From: Cytophagales bacterium
GTDB lineage: Bacteria; Bacteroidota; Bacteroidia; Cytophagales; Spirosomataceae
Direction: 5' to 3'
NCBI GenBank assembly: GCA_024742395.1
Contig: JANSYO010000033.1
Span: forward strand, 1 to 47,228
Length of the DNA stretch: 47,228 nucleotides
Position 1 is the first letter of the stretch. Every line of letters begins with the position of its first letter. The translations under genes were made by a program, and so were the position numbers. The notes beneath the pieces are model-generated. The model did no database searches. It was given only the letters and a program-made list of their open reading frames with translations, and was not told the DNA's origin. Shown one piece after another: positions 34,646 through 42,616 of the stretch.

Positions 34646-35347
34646 TTAAGAAGGTCTGTAAATACTCCGTGGATAGTCAGAGATTCGAACATTTTCTCCT
34701 TTAAGTTCTTTTAAAGCATCTTTAGCGATCCACTGAGCAGACTTTGAATGGATAAGAATTATAATTTCTGATAGCTTAATGGCTTCTTTATTAAGATCAA
34801 TATTTCTTTTTCCTATACTTCTTAACGCCCAATTGACTGCCTTTTTTACATAGAGTCTTTCATCGGTAGCAGCTTCCAAAATCAAAGGAAAGAATGATTC
34901 GAAAACCGGGTTTGCCGCTTTTTTGTCTGCCAAACAGTATGCGGCCATGGTGGCAAAAGCTGCTCTTTTTTCAAATTCGGGTTCTCGAGAACTCCATTCA
35001 TTTATTTTCTTTAAAGCCAGCGGGCTCCGAGAAAAAACCGTCATACAGAAGGAATCGCAGATTTCCCAATTATCAAAAGTCTGAACCCATTTTTCCATGA
35101 GTTCAGGAGTCAAGTCCTTAGGATAAAACAATTTACTACATAAGATACGAGCCTCATAGATTCCGGAATGAAATAACTCCAGAGCCAAAGAACTATTCAT
35201 TTTAATTTCTTTGGTTAATTCTTTTAAGTCTTTGACCGTAATTCCTAAAGCGTTAGTGGCCACTACCCCAAACTTCTTTTCCCTATCCAGAGTCAGTTTG
35301 GGATCTCCCATTTTTTTGAGTCTCTTTATTACCTCTGATTTATCCAT
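34646..35347 (-). CDS. AlkD-like DNA alkylation repair protein (HEAT repeats)
   Basis: A 233-residue alpha-helical repeat protein starting at ATG 35347, in line with the usual AlkD length. Diagnostic parts: GVATNALGITVKDLKELTKEI, LFHSGIYEARILCSKLF, WEICDSFC and YVKKAVNWALRSIGKRN, which carry the aromatic and charged residues around the DNA groove in this family. AlkD enzymes excise positively charged alkyl bases. A longer in-frame start at 35443 would pass through a terminator hairpin and overlap the upstream gene, so I reject it. The terminator touches the start codon (see findings). Confidence 0.9.
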   Translation of the reverse strand: MDKSEVIKRLKKMGDPKLTLDREKKFGVVATNALGITVKDLKELTKEIKMNSSLALELFHSGIYEARILCSKLFYPKDLTPELMEKWVQTFDNWEICDSFCMTVFSRSPLALKKINEWSSREPEFEKRAAFATMAAYCLADKKAANPVFESFFPLILEAATDERLYVKKAVNWALRSIGKRNIDLNKEAIKLSEIIILIHSKSAQWIAKDALKELKGENVRISDYPRSIYRPS

Positions 35348-35349
35348 AT

Positions 35350-35382
35350 TAAAAAAAGACGAGCAGTATGGTCTGCTCGTCT
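35350..35382 (-). terminator. Intrinsic terminator directly before the AlkD-like start codon
   Basis: On the minus strand AGACGAGCAG (35373-35382) pairs with CTGCTCGTCT (35357-35366) across a 6-base loop, followed by seven T residues (35351-35357). It ends transcription from the DUF975-like gene pair; only 3 bases separate it from the ATG at 35347. Confidence 0.8.
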
Positions 35383-35405
35383 CTTTAAAATGTCCTTGAA
35401 AACTA

Positions 35406-36005
35406 TTAGACTTTATATAATTCCCCCGCCTTGAGTTTTTCATAGAAAACGGCGTTGCTTGTCTGAATTAAGGGTATCACCACAAATATGCCTACAAAAA
35501 AGCAGAGCAATCCGGCGAGGATAAGAAGAAAATAAAGAAGACAAAGTAGAAAGTACTTCATTTTGTAACCATCCATCATGTCCCAGCTTTTCTTTAGTGC
35601 ATCTACAGCCTGGATGTTTTTATCTTCTGCCAAAATAAAATAGGTTTGAGAAAGACCTAAACCCAAAATGATTCCTGGTACTATCAAACACACAAAGCCA
35701 ATACCCACTATGATGAACATCAATAGGGAAGTCAAAAGAGCAGGAATATAATTCTTAAAGCCATCAAAAATCTGCTCAATAATCGGCTCACCACCACGGG
35801 CTATATTTAAGTAGAAAACGGCCATACCTACACCGAAAGCTCCGGAGGTGAGCAAGGATACCAGCCCTCCAAATCTGGGATCCATGGAGTTTGGTATGCC
35901 GGAGATCATTCCGACTATTATTGTGGCTAAAATTCCGAAAATAATCTTTTTAAAGTCAAGGATATTCCATGCCTGTCTAACAAGATCTTGATTTGAGTAT
36001 TGCAT
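35406..36005 (-). CDS. DUF975-like multi-span membrane protein
   Basis: A 199-residue membrane protein with four to five hydrophobic segments. The layout resembles DUF975: GFKNYIPALLTSLLMFIIVG, a LIVPGIILGLGLSQTYFILAED segment (VPGI motif), DALKKSWDMMDGYK and a terminal NAVFYEKLKAGELY. Function of the family is not established. Its ATG shares one base with the stop of the upstream gene (TAATG), so they form a coupled pair. The terminator at 35350-35382 follows. Confidence 0.85.
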   Translation of the reverse strand: MQYSNQDLVRQAWNILDFKKIIFGILATIIVGMISGIPNSMDPRFGGLVSLLTSGAFGVGMAVFYLNIARGGEPIIEQIFDGFKNYIPALLTSLLMFIIVGIGFVCLIVPGIILGLGLSQTYFILAEDKNIQAVDALKKSWDMMDGYKMKYFLLCLLYFLLILAGLLCFFVGIFVVIPLIQTSNAVFYEKLKAGELYKV

Positions 36006-36478
36006 TATTTAAGGTGTTTAAGGTTAAGGCCATAAAGGACAACGAAAATAATTCCGATAAAGGCAATACCACCACCGGCCATGGCTCCCAGAATACCCTT
36101 ATAAATCATTATAGGTGCTATGATACTTACTAAGGTACCGAGCAAATAAAGCCAGAAACCTTTTTTATCCAGTCCCCACATTAAAACTGCTCCAATTAAA
36201 GTCAATATGGCTGCTATGCCGTTAGCGATAGACATATTCTTCACATTTTCTACTGTGAGTCCATTGGTAACCGCTCCCATGATTTTCTCTACCATTGCGG
36301 CCTCTTTTTCGTCGCCTACTTCATCTTCAATTTCATCCATGGCTTCGTCCATGACATCATTGGTAAGTCCTACGGCCATTTCGGCATTATTATAACTGGT
36401 TATGGCATTGAAAATTCCGTAGCCGCTACCTATGAAGGTGAGAACACACAGTACGGTTAAAAAGGTGGGTCTGGTCAT
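36005..36478 (-). CDS. Membrane protein of unknown function
   Basis: A 157-residue protein with an N-terminal hydrophobic segment (FLTVLCVLTFIGSGYGIF), a very acidic middle loop (VMDEAMDEIEDEVGDEKEA) and three more hydrophobic segments toward the C-terminus. The acidic loop between spans is the main feature. Proteins of this form with TRPTFLTVLC-like starts are common in Bacteroidota. It is translationally coupled to the DUF975-like gene. Function not known. Confidence 0.8.
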   Translation of the reverse strand: MTRPTFLTVLCVLTFIGSGYGIFNAITSYNNAEMAVGLTNDVMDEAMDEIEDEVGDEKEAAMVEKIMGAVTNGLTVENVKNMSIANGIAAILTLIGAVLMWGLDKKGFWLYLLGTLVSIIAPIMIYKGILGAMAGGGIAFIGIIFVVLYGLNLKHLK

Positions 36479-36728
36479 GACTAATGTTTTTATGGTTAAA
36501 CTTATTCAAAAAAACGCATTTTTTGCTGGCATTACAAAAAGCTGGAATAATTCTACATGAGTGGTTTCCATCAGCAACCAAGAGGGTAATTTAAAGCATT
36601 AAAATACTTGCAGAATAGTCTGGAATAGCGAATGTGGTGTAAGAGTTCTAATATAAAGGCTGAACTAGAATTAGAAATCTAAATGCAAGACTATTTATAT
36701 GAAAGACCTTTGCAAAAGTAGAACGGCA

Positions 36729-37142
36729 TTACTTAAGCAAGTCTGCTACCGTAGTTTTTTCATAAACTTCCAGATTCGCATCGCGGACTTTGCCGAGTAT
36801 AGGCCATAGCTTACAGGCGTCTTCGGTAGTGCAATCTTCACAAGTACCATAAAAATTAAGTGATACGCAAAGAAGCGGGGCAATCGGGCCATCAATGATT
36901 CTGAGGACTTTGGCAAAGCTAATGTTTTCGGGAGCGGTTCTTAGTAAGTATCCGCCGCCTTTGCCTTTCTGACTTTGAAGAATGCCATTATTTCGAAGCT
37001 CCAGTAAGATGGCCTCTAAAAACTTCTTTGGAATGTTTTCACTCTCTGCAATTGCAGAAATAAGCACAGGCTTTTTCTCCTCGTACGTGGCTCCCAAATG
37101 TTTCAGTGCTTTGAGAGCATATTTAGCCTTTTTAGATATCAT
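36729..37142 (-). CDS. Rrf2-family transcriptional regulator
   Basis: A 137-residue Rrf2 protein with a winged-helix DNA-binding domain (residues 1-75; the wing is KGKGGGYLLR) and four Cys in the C-terminal part: Cys92, Cys101, Cys104 and Cys110. Their C-x2-C-x5-C arrangement resembles cluster-binding members such as IscR and NsrR, though not exactly. It may therefore sense iron-sulfur status, nitric oxide or cysteine supply. It is divergent from the RsmB-type methyltransferase gene, and their promoters stand back to back with a palindrome between them. Confidence 0.9.
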   Translation of the reverse strand: MISKKAKYALKALKHLGATYEEKKPVLISAIAESENIPKKFLEAILLELRNNGILQSQKGKGGGYLLRTAPENISFAKVLRIIDGPIAPLLCVSLNFYGTCEDCTTEDACKLWPILGKVRDANLEVYEKTTVADLLK

Positions 37143-37163
37143 GTTTTAATGGTAGCTACAAAA

Positions 37164-37192
37164 CAAAAGTAAGCTAAATTTTGCTAAAGCAA
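37164..37192 (-). promoter_or_regulatory. Promoter of the rrf2-type gene
   Basis: On the minus strand TACTTTTG (37164-37171) is an exact TAnnTTTG -7 element with TTG 18 bases upstream (37190-37192). The leader to the ATG at 37142 is about 15 bases. Confidence 0.55.
37181..37192. promoter_or_regulatory. Palindrome TTGC-TAAA-GCAA at the Rrf2 promoter
   Basis: A 12-base inverted repeat covering the -33 element of the rrf2-type promoter and abutting the -33 element of the divergent gene. GCTAAA is also repeated at 37173 and 37183. A candidate site for autoregulation by the Rrf2 protein. Confidence 0.4.
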
Positions 37193-37222
37193 TGTGACAA
37201 AGGTCATAATAGAGTATCTTTG
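37193..37222 (+). promoter_or_regulatory. Promoter of the RsmB-type methyltransferase gene
   Basis: TATCTTTG (37215-37222), followed by CGGCC, is an exact TAnnTTTG element of the form common before Bacteroidota housekeeping genes. The -33 element is a weak TGTG (37193-37196) 18 bases upstream. The leader is about 12-14 bases. Confidence 0.55.
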
Positions 37223-37240
37223 CGGCCTTTTAATAGCAGT

Positions 37241-38458
37241 ATGGCACAAAGAATACACAGACCACTGGCACAAGGCGTTATAGAGAACCTTATGGCCATT
37301 TTTAATGAAAATAAAATGGCTGATAAGGTGGTGGAAACTTCACTGAAAGGCAATAAAAAGTGGGGGAGTCGTGACCGAAATTTTGTCGCGGATAACACAT
37401 ATGGAGTGGTAAGGTGGTGGCGATTACTTAAGTTCTGTGCCGAAGTGAACGAGCGAAAAATAAAGGAAGAATCTTATTACTGGCAATTGCTGGGAGCCTG
37501 GTTAATAATAAACGAATATGAGCTGCCCGAATGGGAAGAATTTAATGCTCTGGATGCCGGGAAAATAAAAGAGAATTACTCTAAAGCTCAAAGCATAAGG
37601 AAGGTACGCGAAAGCATTCCTGATTGGTTAGATGAAATTGGTGAAAAAGAAGTACCTGAATGGGAGAAAGAAATTCATGCTTTAAATCAAAGTTCAGATG
37701 TTTTTCTAAGAGTGAATACCTTGAAAACCACCATGGATAATTTGCTGGAAAACCTGGATGAGAACGATGTGGAGGTAGAGCAGGTGCCAAATGTTAAGCA
37801 TGCATTAAGAATGGTCAAAAGAAAGAAACTAAGTCATCTTTCTATGTACAGAAAAGGGCACTTTGAAGTTCAGGATCCAGGTAGTCAGATCATTGCGAAT
37901 TTTACCCAGGCCAAGGCGGATATGAAAGTTATAGATGCCTGTGCGGGTGCTGGAGGTAAAAGTTTGGCATTGAGTGCTTTGATGAAAAATCAGGGTCAAA
38001 TAATTGCCATGGATGTGGAGAAAAATAAACTGGCAGAGCTGGAAAGAAGAAGTCAAAGAAATGGCGTAAGAATAATTGAAACGAAAGTTTTACAAAATGA
38101 AATTATTCAGAAACTGGAAGGTTATGCTGACAGACTACTTCTAGATGTCCCTTGTTCAGGAACGGGCGTTTTAAAAAGAAACCCGGATGCCAAATGGAAG
38201 TTGAAACCAGAGTTTCTGGAAAAAATAAAAGCAACACAGGAGAAAATCCTTCAGGAGTATAGTTCTATGGTAGCAGAAGGTGGAAAACTGATTTATGCCA
38301 CGTGCAGCTTACTTCAGTCTGAAAATGAAGATCAGGTTGAAAATTTTCTAAAGAATAATCCTGAATTCACAAAAGAGGCGGAATTAAGAATTAGCCCGGT
38401 AGAGTCCGGGTTTGATGGATTCTACATGGCAAGGCTGGTGAAATCTGTACCAGAGTAA
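37241..38458 (+). CDS. RsmB/NOP2-family RNA m5C methyltransferase
   Basis: A 405-residue protein starting at ATG 37241 (the frame open to 37181 would include the promoter). It has an NusB-like or RNA-binding N-terminal part (residues 1-140) and a Rossmann methyltransferase domain: DACAGAGGKS (from residue 232) for SAM binding, and the two catalytic cysteines of RNA m5C enzymes, Cys305 in DVPCSGTG and Cys355 in TCSLLQSEN. It should methylate a cytosine in rRNA or tRNA. The gene is followed after 12 bases by a DUF2071 gene. Confidence 0.93.
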   Translation: MAQRIHRPLAQGVIENLMAIFNENKMADKVVETSLKGNKKWGSRDRNFVADNTYGVVRWWRLLKFCAEVNERKIKEESYYWQLLGAWLIINEYELPEWEEFNALDAGKIKENYSKAQSIRKVRESIPDWLDEIGEKEVPEWEKEIHALNQSSDVFLRVNTLKTTMDNLLENLDENDVEVEQVPNVKHALRMVKRKKLSHLSMYRKGHFEVQDPGSQIIANFTQAKADMKVIDACAGAGGKSLALSALMKNQGQIIAMDVEKNKLAELERRSQRNGVRIIETKVLQNEIIQKLEGYADRLLLDVPCSGTGVLKRNPDAKWKLKPEFLEKIKATQEKILQEYSSMVAEGGKLIYATCSLLQSENEDQVENFLKNNPEFTKEAELRISPVESGFDGFYMARLVKSVPE

Positions 38459-38470
38459 TCGGAAAACCTT

Positions 38471-39196
38471 ATGACCATCCGTGAAATATTAGAGAACCAA
38501 GCACACAGACCGTGGGAATTACGGACTGACAGTTGGAAATATTATCAGGAATGGAATAACGTCTTATTTTTTCACTTTCAAGTCAATCATGATAAATTGA
38601 GGAGCTATGTTCCTTCAGAACTTGAAATAGACCTTTTTGAAGACAAAGCTTGGATTTCAGTGGTAATATTTACCATGGAAAATAGTAGGCCCAAACATCT
38701 TCCGGCCATTTCCTCAATCTCCAATTTTCATGAAATAAATTTTCGAACATACGTAAAGGCTAATAACAAGACCGGAGTTTACTTTTTGAGTATTGAAGGT
38801 GGAAAAAGAATGTCTTGTGCTGTTGCAAAGGCAATTTCTAGGCTACCTTACAGACATTCAAAAATTAAAAGATCAAATGGAGTTCTTCAATCAGAGAATC
38901 AGCAGTTTCAAGACAAACTTGACGTAGAATTTCGTATTGGAAAAGAAATCATGGACAAAACGGATTTGGATACATGGTTAACTGAAAGATATGCCCTTTT
39001 TCAGGAGACTGATAATGCAATTAATGAATTTGAAATCCATCATTCGGCCTGGCCATTAAACGAAATTGATTTTAAAATGAATGCTTTAAATTATGAACGA
39101 TTCGAAAAGATAATAAATGGCCATCCTTTAAAATCTCATTATTCTAAAGGGGTACAGGTGCTGGCCTGGGGAAAGAAATCTATCCTGAAAATTTGA
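38471..39196 (+). CDS. YqjF-like DUF2071 protein
   Basis: A 241-residue soluble protein of the DUF2071 (YqjF) family: WNNVLFFHFQVNHDKLRSYV, LEIDLFEDKAWISVV, FHEINFRTYV and GVYFLSIEGG match the family pattern in order, including the NFRTYV strand. Its role is not known; structures of the family resemble acetoacetate decarboxylase folds. It is cotranscribed with the RNA methyltransferase gene on spacing grounds. Confidence 0.88.
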   Translation: MTIREILENQAHRPWELRTDSWKYYQEWNNVLFFHFQVNHDKLRSYVPSELEIDLFEDKAWISVVIFTMENSRPKHLPAISSISNFHEINFRTYVKANNKTGVYFLSIEGGKRMSCAVAKAISRLPYRHSKIKRSNGVLQSENQQFQDKLDVEFRIGKEIMDKTDLDTWLTERYALFQETDNAINEFEIHHSAWPLNEIDFKMNALNYERFEKIINGHPLKSHYSKGVQVLAWGKKSILKI

Positions 39197-39439
39197 GTAA
39201 AAAATTACATCTGCCTTCAAGTTTTGTGCTTATGAAATATATGATTATTGGATTCAAACAGTTTAAGCTTTGTCTTTTCTTAATCATTTTTAATAGGAAT
39301 CGATCGTATTCGTAAACCGTATTATGGAAGGAATTCTAAACAGCTTTAAGAATTATTCAAGCCTGCCTTAAGCACTCCGTGCCAATCTTTTGGTTCAATT
39401 TTTGTGACACTCCTGCTGTCAGGAAATAACAAAAATTAA

Positions 39440-39970
39440 ATGAGAAGAAAACTACTACTAAGGCATGTCTATGCCTTTTCGGGAGCTATCGTCTTGTGCT
39501 CCTTTGTCTTTGTACGAGCGAGTAAAGAAATAGAACTCGAAAAAAATGAACTAGCCTATTCAGACACAAAAATCAGGTTGAATTTTGGTGGAATTGAGGA
39601 GTTGATTCCCTTAGATGAATCCAAGTGTTTCAGAACCGACATTTATTTGTCTGATATCGACCTGAACAATGCCGGAATTGAGTCTCGGGAGCAGATAGTG
39701 CTCCAATTGAGGAATTTCATGCACTCAAAAGGGTTTGTGAACGGTAATTACAGCGTAGCCAATGAGACTTTCGAAGGGAATTCAATGGTACAAGCCAACT
39801 TGTTGAGCTTAAACGGAAGAGTTTCTGACGTAGAGGTCTTATCCGGAGCTGTAGAATACGAAGGACAATACCCACAGGTACATGTAACATTTGATTTAAA
39901 CCTGTCTAATGGCAAAAGTTTGCGAGGCAGTTATTTCAAAGAAATGGAAACGTTTAAGTATTTCTTTTAA
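39440..39970 (+). CDS. Exported or membrane-anchored protein of unknown function
   Basis: A 176-residue protein with basic N-terminus and one hydrophobic segment (AFSGAIVLCSFVFV), which may act as a signal anchor. The remaining part is strand-rich and acidic, with no motif I recognise. It has a long 243-base upstream gap and its own strong terminator, so it is probably a single-gene transcript. Confidence 0.7.
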   Translation: MRRKLLLRHVYAFSGAIVLCSFVFVRASKEIELEKNELAYSDTKIRLNFGGIEELIPLDESKCFRTDIYLSDIDLNNAGIESREQIVLQLRNFMHSKGFVNGNYSVANETFEGNSMVQANLLSLNGRVSDVEVLSGAVEYEGQYPQVHVTFDLNLSNGKSLRGSYFKEMETFKYFF

Positions 39971-39991
39971 GAATGCCTGATGATGGTAGTG

Positions 39992-40028
39992 AAGCCTCTT
40001 TTCAAAAGAAAAGAGGCTTTTTCTTTTC
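39992..40028 (+). terminator. Strong intrinsic terminator
   Basis: A perfect 12-base stem AAGCCTCTTTTC / GAAAAGAGGCTT with AAAA loop, followed by a T-rich tract (TTTTTCTTTTC). It lies 21 bases after the preceding stop codon. Confidence 0.92.
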
Positions 40029-40123
40029 TAAAAAGGCCCTTTCCTCTCCTTTCACTGCTTAGCAATTAGCCATTCTCATTTTATTGATTAATTTCATGCT
40101 TCTACTAACCTTATTGAAAATTC

Positions 40124-41491
40124 ATGAACTCATTTAACCTGAACAGAAGAAGTTTTATCAAAGGTACTGCGGCGGCATCATTGGCCCTTACCTCAGTGGG
40201 TGCCTCAGCAGCCATGTTTAATCCGGAGAAGAAATACAGAGTGGCCCTTTTAGGTACAGGCTGGTATGGAAAATCTGACTTGTTCAGATTAATCCAAGTG
40301 GCAGATGTGGATGTAGTGGCCTTGTGCGATGCAGATACAAAGCAAGTAAGTCAGGCGGCCGAAATGGTCAGTAAACGTCAGAAGTCTGGCAAAAAGCCAA
40401 AGCAATATGGCGATTACAAAAAACTTTTGGCCGAGAACAAATTGGATATTGTATTAATTGGTACGCCAGATCATTGGCATGCCCTAATGGCTATTGATGC
40501 CATGAAAGCCGGAGCTCATGTTTTTGTACAAAAGCCTATCAGTGTAGATGTAATAGAAGGGGAGGCCATGGTGGCTGCAGCCAGAAAATACAATAGAGTC
40601 GTACAAGTAGGTACCCAAAGGCGTAGTACGCCATTTCTTGAAGAAGCTAAGGAGCAAATTGTGGAGAAAGGCCTCTTAGGAAAAATCTCGCATGCAGAAG
40701 TTTGCTGTTATTATCCGATGAGAAACAGTGCCAATCCTCCATTGCAACCTGTCCCAGATCATTTAGATTATGAAATGTGGACCGGTCCAGCTCCAATGAG
40801 ACCTTACGATGGCTTACCGCATATTAGATGGTGGAGAGCTTTTATGGAATACGGAAACGGGGTAATGGGAGATATGTGTGTGCACATGTTGGATGCCGTG
40901 AGATGGACTATGGGTTTGGGTTGGCCTACCAGAATTACCTCACAAGGTGGTATTTATGTGCAAAAAGACGCTAAATCTAACATAGCAGATACACAGACGG
41001 CCGTTTTTGAATATCCTGAATTAAATATTGTTTGGACACACAGAACCTGGGGAAGAGCAGCAGACCCGAAATATCCTTGGTCTTACAAAATCTATGGAGA
41101 TAAAGGAACGCTGGAGGCCAATACTATGATGTATGATTTTACACCTATTGGAGACGGTGAGCCCATTCATAAAGATGTGGAAATAGATCGCGTAAATTTC
41201 CCTGAAGATTTAACCGAAGAAAGAATAGAACTCAATGCGGCTCCGGCTATGAGGAAGCATATGTTAAATTTCCTGGCCGCCATTGAAAATAATGAGAGAC
41301 CTGTAGCTGATATTGAGGAGGCACATATCTCTACCGCTTCTTGTATTTTGGCCAATATTTCGATGGAGTTGGGCAGACCAGTGGTCTATGATTCCAAAAC
41401 AAGACAGGTGATCGGTGATCCGGAAGCTACGGCTATGCTTATGCGACCTTACCGAGAAGGCTATGTGCATCCGTTGCCCGAATACGTTTAA
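40124..41491 (+). CDS. Gfo/Idh/MocA-family oxidoreductase with Tat signal
   Basis: A 455-residue NAD(P)-dependent oxidoreductase with a twin-arginine export signal (NRRSFIKG, then a hydrophobic stretch ending ASAAM). The Rossmann fold follows (VALLGTGWYGKSDLF), then GTPDHWHALMAIDAM, and the conserved EKP motif appears as VQKPI (Lys137). The C-terminal domain contains GDMCVHMLDAVRW and WTHRTWGR. Bacteroidota encode many such periplasmic or exported members, often near sugar-degradation genes; the cofactor would need to be bound before export by the Tat system. Specific substrate unknown. Confidence 0.93.
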   Translation: MNSFNLNRRSFIKGTAAASLALTSVGASAAMFNPEKKYRVALLGTGWYGKSDLFRLIQVADVDVVALCDADTKQVSQAAEMVSKRQKSGKKPKQYGDYKKLLAENKLDIVLIGTPDHWHALMAIDAMKAGAHVFVQKPISVDVIEGEAMVAAARKYNRVVQVGTQRRSTPFLEEAKEQIVEKGLLGKISHAEVCCYYPMRNSANPPLQPVPDHLDYEMWTGPAPMRPYDGLPHIRWWRAFMEYGNGVMGDMCVHMLDAVRWTMGLGWPTRITSQGGIYVQKDAKSNIADTQTAVFEYPELNIVWTHRTWGRAADPKYPWSYKIYGDKGTLEANTMMYDFTPIGDGEPIHKDVEIDRVNFPEDLTEERIELNAAPAMRKHMLNFLAAIENNERPVADIEEAHISTASCILANISMELGRPVVYDSKTRQVIGDPEATAMLMRPYREGYVHPLPEYV

Positions 41492-41493
41492 GT

Positions 41494-41526
41494 AAAAAGA
41501 CCATGCGAAGAGCATGGTCTTTTTTT
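41494..41526 (+). terminator. Intrinsic terminator after the Gfo/Idh/MocA gene
   Basis: AGACCATGC (41498-41506) pairs with GCATGGTCT (41512-41520) around a GAAGA loop, followed by a T run to 41526; the stem can extend with A-T pairs. It begins 3 bases after the stop codon. Confidence 0.92.
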
Positions 41527-41565
41527 GATTAAATTGAAGCCTATTTTTCCTGTTAATTACTTGCT

Positions 41566-42429
41566 ATGAAAACTATTCAAAAAATCGTGTTCTTTAGCCT
41601 CTTTTTGTTTGCATTCAAAATTTATGGGCAAGATTATCCACTGGGTCCGGATTCTCAAAAGCAAGCCGGTGTACCGGAAGGAAAACTAAGCAAACATTTT
41701 TGGCACAGCCCATCCTACGATAATTACCGAGAGTATTATGTTTACGTTCCAGCTCAATACACAGGGAAGGAACCGGCGGCTTTGATGATTTTCCAAGACG
41801 GACATGCATATGTAGATTCTTGGAAAACGCCTGTGGTTTTTGATAATTTGATTCATCAGGGTCAGATGCCCGTCACAATTGGCTTATTTATCACTCCCGG
41901 ACATCAAACTGAAGAATTACCTGAAAACAGGTTCAGGGCTTCTAACAGAGCCAATGAATACGACGAGATGGATGATCGTTATGTTTCAATGCTTCTTAAC
42001 GAAATCATACCGGAGCTAGAGAAGAATTATCGAATTTCAGAGGATAGAAAAATGCATGCCATCTGTGGTCTGTCTTCCGGAGCCATCTGTGCCTTCACAG
42101 CGGCATGGCAAAGACCAGATTATTTTCATAAAGTACTTAGTCATATCGGGAGTTTCACTAATATCAGAGGTGGGCATGATTATCCTTTTTTGATTAGAAA
42201 ATCAGCCAAGAAAGACATCAAAATCTTCATGCAGGATGGTTCCAATGATCTCAATAACATTTATGGTGACTGGTATATAAGTAATTTACAAATGGCCTCT
42301 GCTCTTAAGTTTAAAGACTACGAACTTAAGACTGAATGGGGAATAGGTGGCCATGATGGTAAACACGGCACAGCTATCCTACCTGAATCGCTTGTTTGGC
42401 TTTGGTCAGATGTAGTTGAGAAGAATTAA
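41566..42429 (+). CDS. Secreted esterase of the Fes/esterase D-like alpha/beta hydrolase family
   Basis: A 287-residue exported protein (signal peptide ending KIYGQ). It has the alpha/beta hydrolase layout of enterochelin esterase-like proteins: YYVYVPAQYTG at the start of the fold, MIFQDGHAYV, the nucleophile elbow GLSSG (Ser170), then MQDGSND as the probable acid region and GGHDGKHG with His263 or His267 as catalytic base. Such enzymes split carbohydrate esters or siderophore esters. It follows the oxidoreductase gene but is separated by the terminator, so it has its own control. Confidence 0.88.
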   Translation: MKTIQKIVFFSLFLFAFKIYGQDYPLGPDSQKQAGVPEGKLSKHFWHSPSYDNYREYYVYVPAQYTGKEPAALMIFQDGHAYVDSWKTPVVFDNLIHQGQMPVTIGLFITPGHQTEELPENRFRASNRANEYDEMDDRYVSMLLNEIIPELEKNYRISEDRKMHAICGLSSGAICAFTAAWQRPDYFHKVLSHIGSFTNIRGGHDYPFLIRKSAKKDIKIFMQDGSNDLNNIYGDWYISNLQMASALKFKDYELKTEWGIGGHDGKHGTAILPESLVWLWSDVVEKN

Positions 42430-42616
42430 TTACAAACATTCGCGTTTTCTCGAATTAGTAGATTCCGGCAATTCACTCTTTATTGGCCTTAAGTAACAAA
42501 CTCCTATGGGGCGAATAAGGAAATAATTATGGTTTGATAAGGTATGCAGAGATTCTCAGGTAATTTTGCCGTAGAATTTCATATTCCATGTTTGAATGGG
42601 ATTAAAATAAATTTAA

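Noticed and set aside
35348-35443. N-terminal extension of the AlkD-like protein from ATG 35443.
   Set aside because: It would translate through the terminator hairpin and overlap the preceding gene; the family begins near Met at 35347.
39197-39439. Short frame MKYMIIGFKQF... in the gap after the DUF2071 gene.
   Set aside because: Only 27 codons, no clear signal or conservation pattern; the gap shows nothing else I can support.
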